Of a stretch of 64,000 nt of DNA, positions 41,980-51,769 are shown piece by piece (positions within the stretch are counted from its first letter, which is position 1; each line of letters starts with the position of its first letter). Under the pieces are notes generated by a model, which was not told where the DNA came from, did no database searches, and worked only from the letters and a program-made list of their open reading frames with translations. The translations under genes were made by a program, and so were the position numbers. This DNA is from Cepaea nemoralis (lineage: Eukaryota; Mollusca; Gastropoda; Stylommatophora; Helicidae), in assembly GCA_014155875.1 (NCBI GenBank), contig JACEFZ010024504.1, positions 62,001 through 126,000 of the forward strand. The letters run 5' to 3'.

Positions 41980-42353
41980 GGAAGAACAGCCTATGGTGAA
42001 CGGAAGGCCCAATATACGGAAGTGAGGCTAAGCAGCCATGTGCAGGACGTGACGATTCCTTGGGTGAGCCCAGTACCAGAGCGCTGTGTGTTGGCTCTGC
42101 AATTATGGAAGCCTCCTTGGATGGCGGGGAATGCCCATGGTCTGCCCCTGCCTTCCCTTGAGGGCTGACCAGGATGTCTTTGGCTGTTCTATATGGGCCA
42201 GCTAGGATGGGAGATAACACCACAACAGTGAGAGTCAAACGTCCTAAGAAACCCCCGGGAAGGTTAACCCGGTCAACAAATGCCTGCAGAAGTCGGATGT
42301 GCCGGCCTAACGGCGCAAGAACGCAACTCTGCTGTAAACAGGCACAACGCAAT

Positions 42354-42399
42354 CACATCCGGAAAAAAAAAAACTCCGGATGAACGAAGAAGAAGAAGA
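42354..42399 (+). other. LINE 3' terminal hairpin and (GAA)n tail
   Basis: CATCCGGA-A(9+)-CTCCGGATG forms an inverted repeat with an A-rich loop, followed by AACGAAGAAGAAGAA. The same arrangement ends the 146-bp insertion at 48,491-48,636 and, on the minus strand, the element ending at 36,579. A 3' stem-loop is a common RT recognition signal in LINEs; that role is inferred. Confidence 0.75.
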
Positions 42400-43229
42400 A
42401 CGATGAACGACATCGTGGTCGGCCCTCAAGGGAAGGCAGGGGCAGACCATGAGCATTCCCTCGCTATCCAAGGGGGCTTCCATAATTGCAGAGCCGGCAC
42501 ATATTGCTCTGTGACTGGGCTCACCCAAGGAGTTGCCACGTCCTGCTCATGGCTGCTTTAGTTCCTCACTTCCATGTGTTGGGCAACCTGTTTGCCCCTG
42601 ATCGCTCAGCACACACCAGGGACGGTCAGACTGCGAGCGACACCCACTCGGTAAGCTTTTGCTTTCGGACCACGCAATAGGTTCGCTCGCCGTGCGTTCC
42701 ATTTTGCGTCATTGAGAGACGTTCTTCCACTTTTGTCTACACTCTCTATGAGTTAGATACAGTTTTCGCAGCCATTTTCTTCGGCTGGGGCACTTTTTGA
42801 CTTTTTGTACTCGCTCACGAGGTAGGCTACTTGTTCTGCCGGCTCAGCACCTTACCTTCGTGAAGCGGTGAACGAGAAACGGCCTGGCCCTCTTATCCGG
42901 GAATCTCTCATATCCCCCTGCTGAGAGCCTTTGAACTTGTATCAGACCTGAGCATGTAGCTTGCTCAGTATCACGCCTTTATTTTTCGAAAGGTGGGTAT
43001 CGGCCTGGCTCTCAGGTCCAAGGGTTTGTGGCTTAGAGGCGTTCAGCCACAGCCCTCGACAGGGAGCCTTTAGTGTTTTGTCCGGACCAAGATATTCTGC
43101 CTTCGTGCGCCTGATTTAAATATTTGACTGCTATCCTCAGTCTCACCTGCAGAGCAGCAGGTTGTGTCTCTCTTAGTCTGGTCCCTATCCCATGAGCCGT
43201 CCGATATGTAGTTTTCACCCATCGGCAAG

Positions 43230-43293
43230 CACATGGGGTCGATGGGACACACAAGCTCCCCCACCACGGCAAGGTGGAGACACATCGGGGGAG
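43230..43293 (-). ncRNA. structured 5' leader of the ORF-less LINE
   Basis: On the minus strand the element begins CTCCCCC, which pairs with GGGGGAG after 24 nt enclosing ACC-TTGCCGT-GGT. It shares GTGTC-CCACC, CTTGTG-GTCCCA and GACCCCA words with 37,337-37,400. Three of seven P1 pairs differ by compensatory changes between the two copies. Confidence 0.45.
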
Positions 43294-43304
43294 ATTTTGT
43301 GATC

Positions 43305-44846
43305 AGTTTTCAATTGGCCTTTAGATATTGTATGGCCTAAAAAATGTGTTTTACCTGTATAGCTTATCACATTATACATAATACACAAAGATCTTATTGT
43401 ATTGTAAGATGACATCACAATTTTACACCTTTGCAAAAATGGTGTGAAAATATGTCCTCTTCCAATATATGCAAGTAATAGCAGTATCACTTCCCATGGA
43501 CATTTGTTTGCTGTATGGTGTAGTTTGTACATATAGCATATTGTCCATATAACTTTCCACAAGATCAGTAATCTCATCGTGCTGGAGCCATTTTTGTGGC
43601 GTGTGTTTGAGTTTCTGCAGTTTCCTCTGCCATTTTGATTGTCTCCCTTAAGACTACTGTCAGTGTGTTCTGTGTTAATCATAATGTGTTGTGCGTCATG
43701 TTGCCTAACAGTGTCTATTTGATGAAAATATGAGTTTTGTCCTGTGTCTAATGTATGTGTTGTCTTTTGTGTGTCCTGTTTGTACCTGTTACTGTTGTCA
43801 TCTGATATTATTCTATTGGTGATCATCCTTTCTGCTGGTTTAAATATCAGGTGGTTATCACTTTTATATACAACAGTGCAACAATTTGCATGAGCAACAA
43901 ATGGATTATGCTTCCTTTTTTGGTGTTTTGTTTTATTATCCCTGGTTGTGCCCTTTAATTTAGTAATTTCCGGTAGATGTTCTTGTTTGTCTTCTATCTG
44001 AATGCTTGGTGTGATTGCATTGTGTTCGTCTTCTGTCTCCTGTTCTTGTCTTGAGTGATATGATTTGAGTAAGTTGATATGGAATATCTTGAGTTTGTGG
44101 TTCAGTGATATTTCATACTCAACGTCGGTTAATTTTCTAACTATTTTGAATGGCCCTTGCCATGTCATTGCTAATACATTCCTCTTATCGGGTAATAGCG
44201 CTATAACCTCCTGTTCAGGTTGAAGTTCCACAGCGTTCGCCACTTTGTGGGCATGGACTTCTTTCCATGCTTTTATGTCATTAATGGAGCATTTCTTTAC
44301 CTGAGGCAGGCACCCAATTATAAGATCAGTAAATGGGTCATCTAAGATAGCACATGTAAATGTGCCAGATAAGAACGGGGTATTTATACGAGCCTTTGCT
44401 AACGGGTACTTCTCTATGTTCCCCGAAAAAGTTTGGCAGCTTAAAAACTGGCCTGTATAGTCTTCTGGATTGGCCAGTTCCTTCCTTAGATCGATCATGG
44501 GACTGCCGTTATCGATTAAGAGTTGGCAAGGTTTATTATTGACTATTCCGTGGTGGAATTTTAACTTGCCTATGGAGGCCACTGCTGCATTCGCGTTTTC
44601 ACTAGAAAACGGCACTGTATGCCCACATTCAAGTATTCCGTTCTCATGGAACTGATTGCATGTTGTACATTTATTGTAATTCAATATATCACTCGCTGCC
44701 AGTACATTTTCATCATTCTCTCGCATTTCTTCAGGCTCACTTTCACTCTCAGATGATGAATCGACCAACAATGCATTACCTGCTTTCAATCTCTGTCTTC
44801 CAATACATTTAGAGGAATAGTGCCCAAAAGAATGACAAAAAAACAT
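43305..44846 (-). pseudogene. gypsy zinc knuckle, protease, integrase C-terminus and RT end
   Basis: One frame reads FFCHSFGHYSSKC (end of a CX2CX4HX4C knuckle; the first Cys is lost by a frame change in a 7-T run). It then shows CQLLIDNGSPMIDL, an aspartic-protease motif with DTGS changed to DNGS, and DLIIGCLPQV. About residue 230 follows MTWQGPFKIVRKLTDVEYEI and FHINLLKSYHSR, the integrase C-terminal GPY/F-like domain. The integrase zinc finger and core are absent. After about 220 residues without a known domain, THFLGHTISKGQLKTDHKI is the RT end. Residues beyond 43,304 in this frame belong to the LINE. Confidence 0.75.
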
Positions 44847-44930
44847 TTTACAGCACGTCTAAAGGTTTCTCTCTTGGTTTGCTGTTTCTTAATCATCATT
44901 TCTAAGTGGGCTGGATAATTAGGGTTCCGA

Positions 44931-46100
44931 TCACACATAGAAAATTGATCGTGATGAAATTTGCAATATGGGCATTGTGGTAGATTGCTCCCTCTGTTTT
45001 TCTCTGAATTTATAAGGCTTTTGTGGTTTGCCCATTGCAGCTGCTACAATTTCACTTTCCTCACTAAAGGATTTAAAGATATCTCTATTTGACGAAAAAT
45101 AAGCAGATCCTCGTTTTTCTAGTTGGTCTAGGGACTCTATGTCGGACTGCTGTAGAAATTTTGCAAATGGGATAGGAATGGTTGAGATGATCTTATCCAT
45201 AATCATAAGGTCTCTAAGCTTGTCATAGTTGTTATTAATCTTAGCAGCCTTAAGCCATTTATTATAGACGTCCTGTACAGTCGAGACGTAGTCAATGAAC
45301 GTTTGGTTGTTCTTAGGTTTTAGCTTTGAAAATTGAATTTGATAACCTGGGGCGTCTAAAAGAAAATGCTGCATTACCCTCTGATGGATGTAGTCATAGT
45401 TGTTTCTAAGGTCTTGGGGAATGGATTCTATTACCTTTAGAGGCTCCTCGGAAAGATTTTTCATGTAGATCATCGCCCAGTGCTCTTTTGGTACTTCCTG
45501 CACTTTCAGCTGGTATTCTACATTCTCAGACCATGCAGAGATGGAATCACCCTGACAGAATGGTTTGACAATCCCTTTATATCTGCTAAACTTATTCTCT
45601 TCTTCTTTGCTTTTGAGTTTAGTTGTAGCGATATGGACATGCGACTCAATTTCGAGCTCTTTCATCTTTACTTGTGTTTGTGATTCTATCTCTATTTGCT
45701 TTAATCTGTTAGTTTCCGCCACCTCTTGCTGTTTTAATTTGGTATTCTCTGCTAATTCTTGCTGTTTTAATTTGGTACTCTCAGCTAATTCTTGCTGTTT
45801 TAATTTGGTACTATCAGCTAACTCTGCGAGTTCCTTCTGATGTAACCGTTCTTTTGCCCTTTCGTCCCTCTGTTTATCTTTTTCCTCTTTCCTGTCTCGC
45901 TCTCTCTCTTCTTTATCTGCTGCATCTTTTCTGTCTCTCTCCTCTTTAACTGCTGCAGCTTTTCTGTCTCGCTCTTCTTTATCTGCTGCCACCACACGAT
46001 CAGTATATTCTTTATACTCTGCTTTTGCCCATTGTTCTAGTTTGTCTCCACTATACCCTAGTGCTATACCTGCTTCTATGCACTCTTTTAGTGTCGACAT
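44931..46100 (-). CDS. gypsy Gag (389 aa)
   Basis: Begins MSTLKECIEAGIALGYSGDK, typical of Gag N-termini in this gypsy group. Residues about 35-85 are a highly charged Glu/Arg/Lys/Asp coiled coil, and about 90-130 hold four 11-residue repeats of the LAESTKLKQQE type. From about 170 (FSRYKGIVKPFCQGDSISAW) to 345 is a capsid-like region with WAMIYMKNLSEEPL and TFIDYVSTVQDVYNKWLKAA. It would package element RNA. A frameshift near 44,960 replaces the expected nucleocapsid; CPYCKFHHDQFSMC is readable in another frame nearby. Confidence 0.8.
   Translation of the reverse strand: MSTLKECIEAGIALGYSGDKLEQWAKAEYKEYTDRVVAADKEERDRKAAAVKEERDRKDAADKEERERDRKEEKDKQRDERAKERLHQKELAELADSTKLKQQELAESTKLKQQELAENTKLKQQEVAETNRLKQIEIESQTQVKMKELEIESHVHIATTKLKSKEEENKFSRYKGIVKPFCQGDSISAWSENVEYQLKVQEVPKEHWAMIYMKNLSEEPLKVIESIPQDLRNNYDYIHQRVMQHFLLDAPGYQIQFSKLKPKNNQTFIDYVSTVQDVYNKWLKAAKINNNYDKLRDLMIMDKIISTIPIPFAKFLQQSDIESLDQLEKRGSAYFSSNRDIFKSFSEESEIVAAAMGKPQKPYKFREKQREQSTTMPILQISSRSIFYV
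45722..45830 (-). repeat. 33-bp tandem repeats within gag
   Basis: AATTCTTGCTGTTTTAATTTGG recurs every 33 bp about three to four times, encoding 11-residue units in the coiled-coil region of Gag. It is in frame, so copy-number change would not disrupt reading. Confidence 0.85.
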
Positions 46101-46883
46101 CGTTATTACTTATTCTTCACGCACTCAAATCATCCAATGGTAATCAATCGTGCAATGAAAAGTTTACAGCGAGAAAATCAAAATAAAGATGCTACTATAG
46201 ACTGCACGTCAAAATTGTATGTACTTATCTGATCGTTTGACTTGATCAGGATCTTTACTTCTTTATGGGGGGTATCTTCTATTCTTCTCCTGTCACCCTC
46301 AATTGGATGGTGGACACATGTTCATGCACAATCTGGTATATAGAGCACCAACAATTATTATCTGATATAAATCAATGACAAAACAATGCACAATAAGTTC
46401 TGTAAGTTGCCTGGGCAGAAACCTGAAATGTGGTATTTAATTATTAATATTAGTCTGTCGTCGTGTCTGTGTCTGTCGTCATGTCTTCACTGGCTTGATC
46501 ATCAGCTGAAACGTCTTTAGCACACTCTGTTATAATCAACAATATCAACTTTCGTCTAAACAGTTCTGCTCGCTCATTCCTGAATTCATTCGATCAATAA
46601 TCACACGTTTACAAACTTCCGCAGGTATTAAGTTCGCTCAAATGTCACCCTGCGCACTTCACACGATTACTTTCTCAATCAATAACTTCGCTCTTGCTCG
46701 CTTTTGCGTTCATAACCGTAACTCGCTCATGAGTTCATTCGAGCGTTTAACACTATTCTAGCATGCGTTTAAATAGCTCGTTCTGAGTTCACACTTACCA
46801 TAACTTGTTCTAGCATACTTCGCTAATAAAGCTAATACATTCAGGCATGCGTTCAAATACTTCTGACACCATACTTCGCTGCC
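46101..46883. other. gypsy 5' untranslated leader
   Basis: Between the 5' LTR and gag. CTTCTGACACCA at 46,860-46,871 (minus: TGGTGTCAGAAG) resembles a tRNA primer-binding site, but it lies 12 bp from the LTR edge instead of directly next to it. Otherwise nothing is recognised. Confidence 0.5.
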
Positions 46884-47560
46884 TGTCACAGTCTTACTTT
46901 ACACGCACAGGCATTCTCGCGACTTCATCTATACCTCACAGATAAATTCACTTGTACAGATGGTTTCAAGGATTTTATTACAGGCAAAGCCTGATAATCA
47001 CACACTTGCGACAAGTCGTTATCGGCCTGTCACATGAATACAATGGTCGCCTCTCTTCACACAGCATATATAGCAATAAACACAATCAACTCTCTCGCTA
47101 ATATAACATGCGTTCACTACACTCGATATAGGCTGTCGGAAAACACAAGTCCTGTCGTGAAGCCGTCTCGTCGCTGTCTGACCCAACACAGTGCGTCGCT
47201 TGCCTACGTGGTCAAAATCCCCCGTGCGGTCAGCAACTCTGCGTGCTGTCCTATCTGTCACGTAGTACTCTCGGCTCGTACTTGTTAACCCTAAAATTCT
47301 ACTACTGTTTACGTCGTCACGGGTATTCTCCATGACCTAATGTCCCCATCCCCTATCCTCGGGGTTGGTCCCTCTGTTGTCCTAAGTATGACATGTTAGT
47401 GTCCCCACCCGAGTCTGGTCTTATAACGTATTCTTAAGTCCTAGCTTGGGTGTTGTCTCACCTCTGTCTATACCTTTATAGAGGTCCTGTCTCTATGTCC
47501 TATCAGTCCTTGCCCCTCTTCTGTCCCTAGTCTATCCTAGTGGTCTCTAACACCTTGACA
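46884..47560 (-). repeat. 5' LTR of the gypsy element
   Basis: 677 bp from TGTCACAGTCTTAC to ACACCTTGACA on the plus strand. Collinear with 33,140-33,782. Substitutions are visible at about one per 30-40 bp by eye, which suggests the insertion is not very recent. Confidence 0.9.
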
Positions 47561-48948
47561 GTGACATACAGTAGAGCTTCAGTTAAGCAAACCACAACTT
47601 GGATTTCGGAAAAACAAAGGATGCACAGATGCCATCTTTACTCTTAGACAACTTATAGAAAAATCAATCGAATTTAATGAAACACTCTCATTAGCTTTTG
47701 TCTACCAAGAAAAGGTATTTGATAGAGTAGATAGAAACAAGTTATGGGAAATCCTTAAACGATATGGAATGAGTACATATCTAACAAACTTATGTAGAAG
47801 CTTATACAACAACAGTGAATGCAGAGTGAAAACAAATGGTGGACACTCAGAACCCTTCACCATAAGATCCAGAGTATGACATGGTTGTGTCCTGTCCCCC
47901 TTCTTGTTCATAACCTGTATAGACAGCATATGTAACGAAACCAGCCAAACAGATCGCAACAACACCACATGGCGAACAGAACACAGAAGAAGAACCAACG
48001 GCAAATTACACCATCAAAGAACTCCTATTTGTGAACAATCAAGCACTAATAGCAAAATCATAAGTACAATTACAAGACCACATGAATGGTCTAAGTGAAG
48101 TATCTAAGGAACATAACATGAAAATTAGCATAAGTAAAATAGAGGCAATAACTATAACCAAAGAAGACAAAACAACAAAGATTGATCTAAAAGAACACCC
48201 TCTGAAACAAGTAAAGAGCTTCAAGTACTTAGAAAGTATAACATCATCAAATGACAAATAAGAAAACAAGATCATAAATAGGTGCAATAAGGCAACCCAA
48301 CTTATTGGACAAATGGCACCAATACTAAAGAATAAATATGTATCAATAGTTACTAAGAAAGCTCTCTACAACACAATCTTCCCACCATCTCTATGCTACC
48401 AATGCCAAACCTGGACAATGACTGAAAAAGAGAAAAGAAAAATCACAACAGAAATGGAATTCCTGAGAATAATACTTAATGTATCAAGAACCGGGAAGGT
48501 TAACCCGGCCAACAAATGCCCGCAGAAGTCGGATGTGTCGGCCTAACGGTGCAAGAACGCAGCTCTGCTGTAAATAGGCACAACGCAATCACGTCCGGAA
48601 AAAAAAAACTCCGGATGAACGCAGAAGAAGAAGAAGAATGTATCAAGAAGAAAGAAACTCAGAAATGATAATATCAGGACTAAAGTGGAGGTTATAGCAG
48701 TGCTAGATTCTATCAGAAGACAGCAAGTTAAATGGTTTGGCCATGTAACTAGATTACCAACTAACAGTATACCGTAGCAAGTATTGATGTACAGACCAAA
48801 TGGAAGCAAAAGAAGAGGCCGGCCAAGTAAATGATGAGCAGAGGGAATAGCAGAATCCGTGGGAATATCTATACATGAAGCCTATAAATGGGCACCCTCC
48901 TGCTGTTTATGCTTCACCTCGACACCGCGAGAAACAAGAAGAGATTAA
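47561..48948 (+). mobile_element. L-D copy 2, downstream part
   Basis: Continues L-D after the gypsy insertion: PQLGFRKNKGCTDAIFTLRQ, LAFVYQEKVFDRVDRNKLWE (FVDxxKAFD decayed), MVVSCPPSCS region, then WTMTEKEKRKITTEMEFLR (48,313-48,546) and RQQVKWFGHVTRLP, KRRGRPSK (48,720-48,840). It ends near 48,948 after CTCGACACCGCGAGAAAC. A 146-bp LINE end interrupts it at 48,491. Frames are broken throughout. Confidence 0.78.
48491..48636 (+). mobile_element. 146-bp L-I-type 3' end insertion
   Basis: Flanked by AATGTATCAAGAA (48,478-48,490 and 48,637-48,649). It begins CCGGGAAGGTTAACCCGGCC and includes AAGTCGGATGTGTCGGCCTAA, the TCCGGA-A(n)-CTCCGGATG hairpin and a (GAA)n tail, matching 42,250-42,399. 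It is a severely 5'-truncated copy that contains little more than the terminal 3' UTR. Confidence 0.9.
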
Positions 48949-48949
48949 A

Positions 48950-49300
48950 TGTGGTTGAGTAGTCGATTGTGTCCTGTTCTGAGGTGCAGAATAATGATTG
49001 TTTCTGGTCTGTCAATAAAATGGTATTTGTCTTGTGCTGGTGTTGGTGGATTTCTGATTGGTTTAATGATTCTTTTCTTTAGGTGGTATGTGACAGGCGC
49101 GTCAGTTTGCTCTTTTGTTGCTCCTTCACTAGCTAACTGATCAGCTCTCTTGTGTTCAAGCGCTCCACAATGAGATGGTATAAACTGTTAGGTGACCTTA
49201 AGCTGGCTGTCTAGTTCAGACAACAGTGTCCATGGTGCTGGTAATTGTCCACACTGGAGTGCCTCAGGTACTGATTTTTTATTTGTTAACAGCAATACAG
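48950..49300 (-). pseudogene. L-C RNase H fragment
   Basis: The minus strand encodes QLKVT-QFIPSHCGALEHKR followed by ADQLASEGATKEQTDAPVTY and HLKKRIIKPIRNPPTPAQDK. These match the last RNase H motif (HCGxxGNExAD, partly decayed) and the following region of the L-I protein. An internal stop is present. Confidence 0.65.
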
Positions 49301-49845
49301 GCTGTGTACCATAATTAATATTAAGTAATTTCTCTGTTGCTATCTTTATTGCTTGAGTTCTGCATCATAGTTAAAGGTAGTACTTTTCTGTTGGTACTCT
49401 GCCGTGTTCCTAGTATTATTTTGGTATTCTATATACACTTCACTCCTTCCTTTCTAACAGCATTTTATGCTGACCCATCTACATAGACTCTGTTCCAGAG
49501 GCCCTGTGTGAATTCTTCATCAGAAAGGCTGAGAATGGCTGATCTGCATTGTACACTGCTCTGTTCTTCTTTGTCGAATATTCATTTCACTTTCATCTAG
49601 ATTTGTACTGGTAGCCTATGTTCCTCCCTCCACTGAGTTTGTTCTTGGGTAGTTTTCAGGAGGATATGAACTGTGGGCAGATTAGTGGTTTGCCTGCAGA
49701 ATCATTTGACCTGGTGGATAAATCTGCATTTTTATTCAATCGCCTCAAATCTAGGTTTTCAAATCAATTCTTCACTGGGTGGCCTTGCGTGCTGAGAAAC
49801 TGTTCTGGTTTACTCTAAGATATATGGGTTCTCTATCTTCTATTA

Positions 49846-50089
49846 TCCGGTTTCCCTGGTCTAGGGGTTACACGACTTTCTCCATAATCCCGTATACTCT
49901 CGTAAGTAACGTGACATGCTCGAGAATTGGTGGCAATTCTCTCCAAGTCGGTAACTTACGGGGTATGTGAGCCGGTCGCTCAGAAAGTAGTGGCAAACTA
50001 CTGAGCGTAATCTTGCCAAGAAATCAACAATCAGCTGAAAGATGCTAATGTTGACAGCGATGTCTTGTAAAGGATATGCGAACACAAAA
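49846..50089 (+). mobile_element. SINE-S copy, 244 bp
   Basis: Flanked by ATCTTCTATTA (49,835-49,845 and 50,090-50,100). The head TCCCTGGTCTAGGGGTTACAC is A-box-like, and the body contains GAGCCGGTCGCTCAGAAAGTAG and GGCAAACTACTGAGCGTAAT. It matches the copies at 15,614-15,860 and 29,569-29,809 on the minus strand. Confidence 0.88.
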
Positions 50090-50460
50090 ATCTTCTATTA
50101 GGGGTAAAGCTATCTTTATTTACTATCTTCATTTATGTTGACTTCCGGTACAAAATTGCGACGACGTGACGCATCTATTCTTCGGGGAGACGCTGTTAAG
50201 TAGTTTTCCTGTGGATTATGTGGCGTTATTTCGTATTCATTATTCATTTATTGAAAGTGTTCAAAAGAAGCCACGGAAGGCAGGTGGTGGATGAAATTTT
50301 GAGGCAGCCAACGGATATTTGTTGGTTATGGTCTCAAGTTTCACGACGGCAGGCAGAGCAGCTCTTTCAAGAGTCATTGGCTGCGGTCACCCGACCAGTA
50401 CGGTTACTGCCATAGAGGAAAGCACCGGCAAACTACCTTTTTAAAAGTGCCTAGTACATT

Positions 50461-51707
50461 ATGATTCGCTTAAAGATTGATCATCACAAGACACGGACAG
50501 AGACATTAAAATTAGCAACATGGAACGTTAGGACATTTAAAAAAATAGAGAATATAAAACAAGAAATGGAAAGAGAAAAAATTAATGTTTTAGGGATGTG
50601 CGAAACGAGATGGACAGAAGCAGGCATCAAGATAGATGAAGATTTTAACATTTTTTTTATTCTGGAGGTGAAGATAGACAAAGGGGAGTGGCAATTAGGC
50701 TATTTTGGACCGGAAAACATCAAAATCTGTTCAAGGATACTGGGCCGTGTCGGACAGAGTTCTACTAGTTAAATTGAGCGGCAGACCTTTTAGCATAAAT
50801 ATTATTCAAGTATATGCCCCAACAGGAGAATCCAGTGACGATAGTGTAGAGGAATTTTATAATGACATAGTCTGCATTAAAGAAATGTAAAAATTCAGAA
50901 ATAAACATCATAATAGGGGACTTCAATGCAAAAGTAGGAAATCAAGGTGATAGATACACAGTAGGAAACTATGGTTTTGGAGAGAGAAATGAAAGAGGAT
51001 ACAGACTCGTAGAGTGGGCAAAAGAACAGGAAATGATTGTAGGAAACACTTGGTTTAAGCAACACCCTAGAGGATTATGGACATGGAGGAGTCCTGATAG
51101 CAGGACCAGACACCAGATTGACTACATTCTGATTAGCAGAAGATTTAGAAACGCGCTAACAATAGGAAAAACAGTTCCCAGTGCTGATTGTTATAGTGAC
51201 CACAGACTACTTACAGGAACATTGAGGATAAAGTTGAAGAAAGTCAAGTATATAACAGGAAACACTAAATATGATTTGTGTACATTGAGTAATGACAAGG
51301 AAATACAAAACAAATTCAACATAGAAGTACAGAACAGATTTGATATATTGTCTGATCTAGAGATATTATTCCAGGATGTGGATGATCAATGGGAAATGTT
51401 GAAGAATTCAATCAGTTTGGCTGCAGAAACAACTATTCCAAAATTAAAGAAGGTGGGTCGTAAGAAATGGATGACTGAAGAAATTTTACACCTAATGGAA
51501 ACAAGAAGACTCAACAAAAATAATTCTGCCAAATATGAAGAAATTCACAGACAAGTCAGAATATTATGTAAGGAGGCAAAAGAAGCATGGCTTGAGGAAA
51601 AGTGCTTAGAAATTGAAAAACAACACAACAGTCAAAATACCAAATTAGTGCACAAAAAATTCAGGAACTTACTAATAAAAGAACAAGTACATCAACAGGC
51701 TGTCTAA
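50461..51707 (+). pseudogene. L-B endonuclease and linker
   Basis: Frame 50,461-50,772 has LKLATWNVRTFKKIENIKQE and INVLGMCETRWTEAGI. Frame 50,705-50,890 has QGYWAVSDRVLLVKLSGRPF and IIQVYAPTGESSDD. The GDFNAKVGNQ motif is readable at 50,920 after a shift. Frame 51,033-51,707 has LWTWRSPDSRTRHQIDYILI and YSDHRLLTGTLR, then a basic linker. At least three frameshifts (near 50,690, 50,880 and 51,000) break it. Confidence 0.82.
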
Positions 51708-51769
51708 AAACTAAAGATGGCAAAATCATAATAGAAAAAGATCAGATTCTACATGTATGGACAGATTAT

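Larger units (their letters stand above)
37337..42399 (+). mobile_element. L-I LINE (I-group) copy 1, full length, nearly intact
   Basis: A complete 5.06 kb element bounded by AACGATGAAC (37,327-37,336 and 42,400-42,409), nested in the ORF-less relative in opposite orientation. Order: structured 5' leader (37,337-37,400), three 118-bp repeats (37,484-37,837), a single ORF with EN, RT and RNase H (37,846-41,698, one frameshift), a 3' UTR with ~105-bp repeats, a terminal hairpin and a (GAA)n tail. No gag-type ORF1 is present. I-group by EN-RT-RNase H architecture; Nimb or I clade is a guess. Confidence 0.88.
36579..43293 (-). mobile_element. ORF-less L-I-related LINE derivative, split by a second LINE
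   Basis: Bounded by ATTTTGTGATC (36,568-36,578 and 43,294-43,304) inside the gypsy RT. On the minus strand it starts at 43,293 with the L-I-type 5' leader, continues through 5' UTR-like sequence and 3'-UTR-like segments (42,410-42,760), and resumes at 37,326-36,579, ending in GAAAAAGAAGAA. Without the nested L-I (37,337-42,399) and one copy of its TSD it is about 1.65 kb and has no EN or RT. It has two tandem 3'-UTR-like segments. This is a non-autonomous element with authentic LINE ends. Confidence 0.75.
33140..47560 (-). mobile_element. Ty3/gypsy LTR retrotransposon, Gmr1-like order
   Basis: Two LTRs bound a 14.4 kb insertion on the minus strand: 5' LTR (46,884-47,560), gag (44,931-46,100), protease, integrase C-terminal GPY/F-like domain and an RT end (43,305-44,846), a 6.7 kb LINE insertion, then the rest of RT connection and RNase H (35,892-36,567), a long AT-rich 3' region and the 3' LTR. 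Integrase core and RT palm are missing, so it needed helper proteins to move. The integrase-before-RT order is that of the Gmr1-like gypsy group. Confidence 0.85.

Noticed and set aside
43505..43680. env-like membrane segment in the gypsy element (hydrophobic residues after the integrase end)
   Set aside because: Short hydrophobic run within a decayed frame, no signal peptide, cleavage site or cysteine pattern, and the RT end follows in the same frame.
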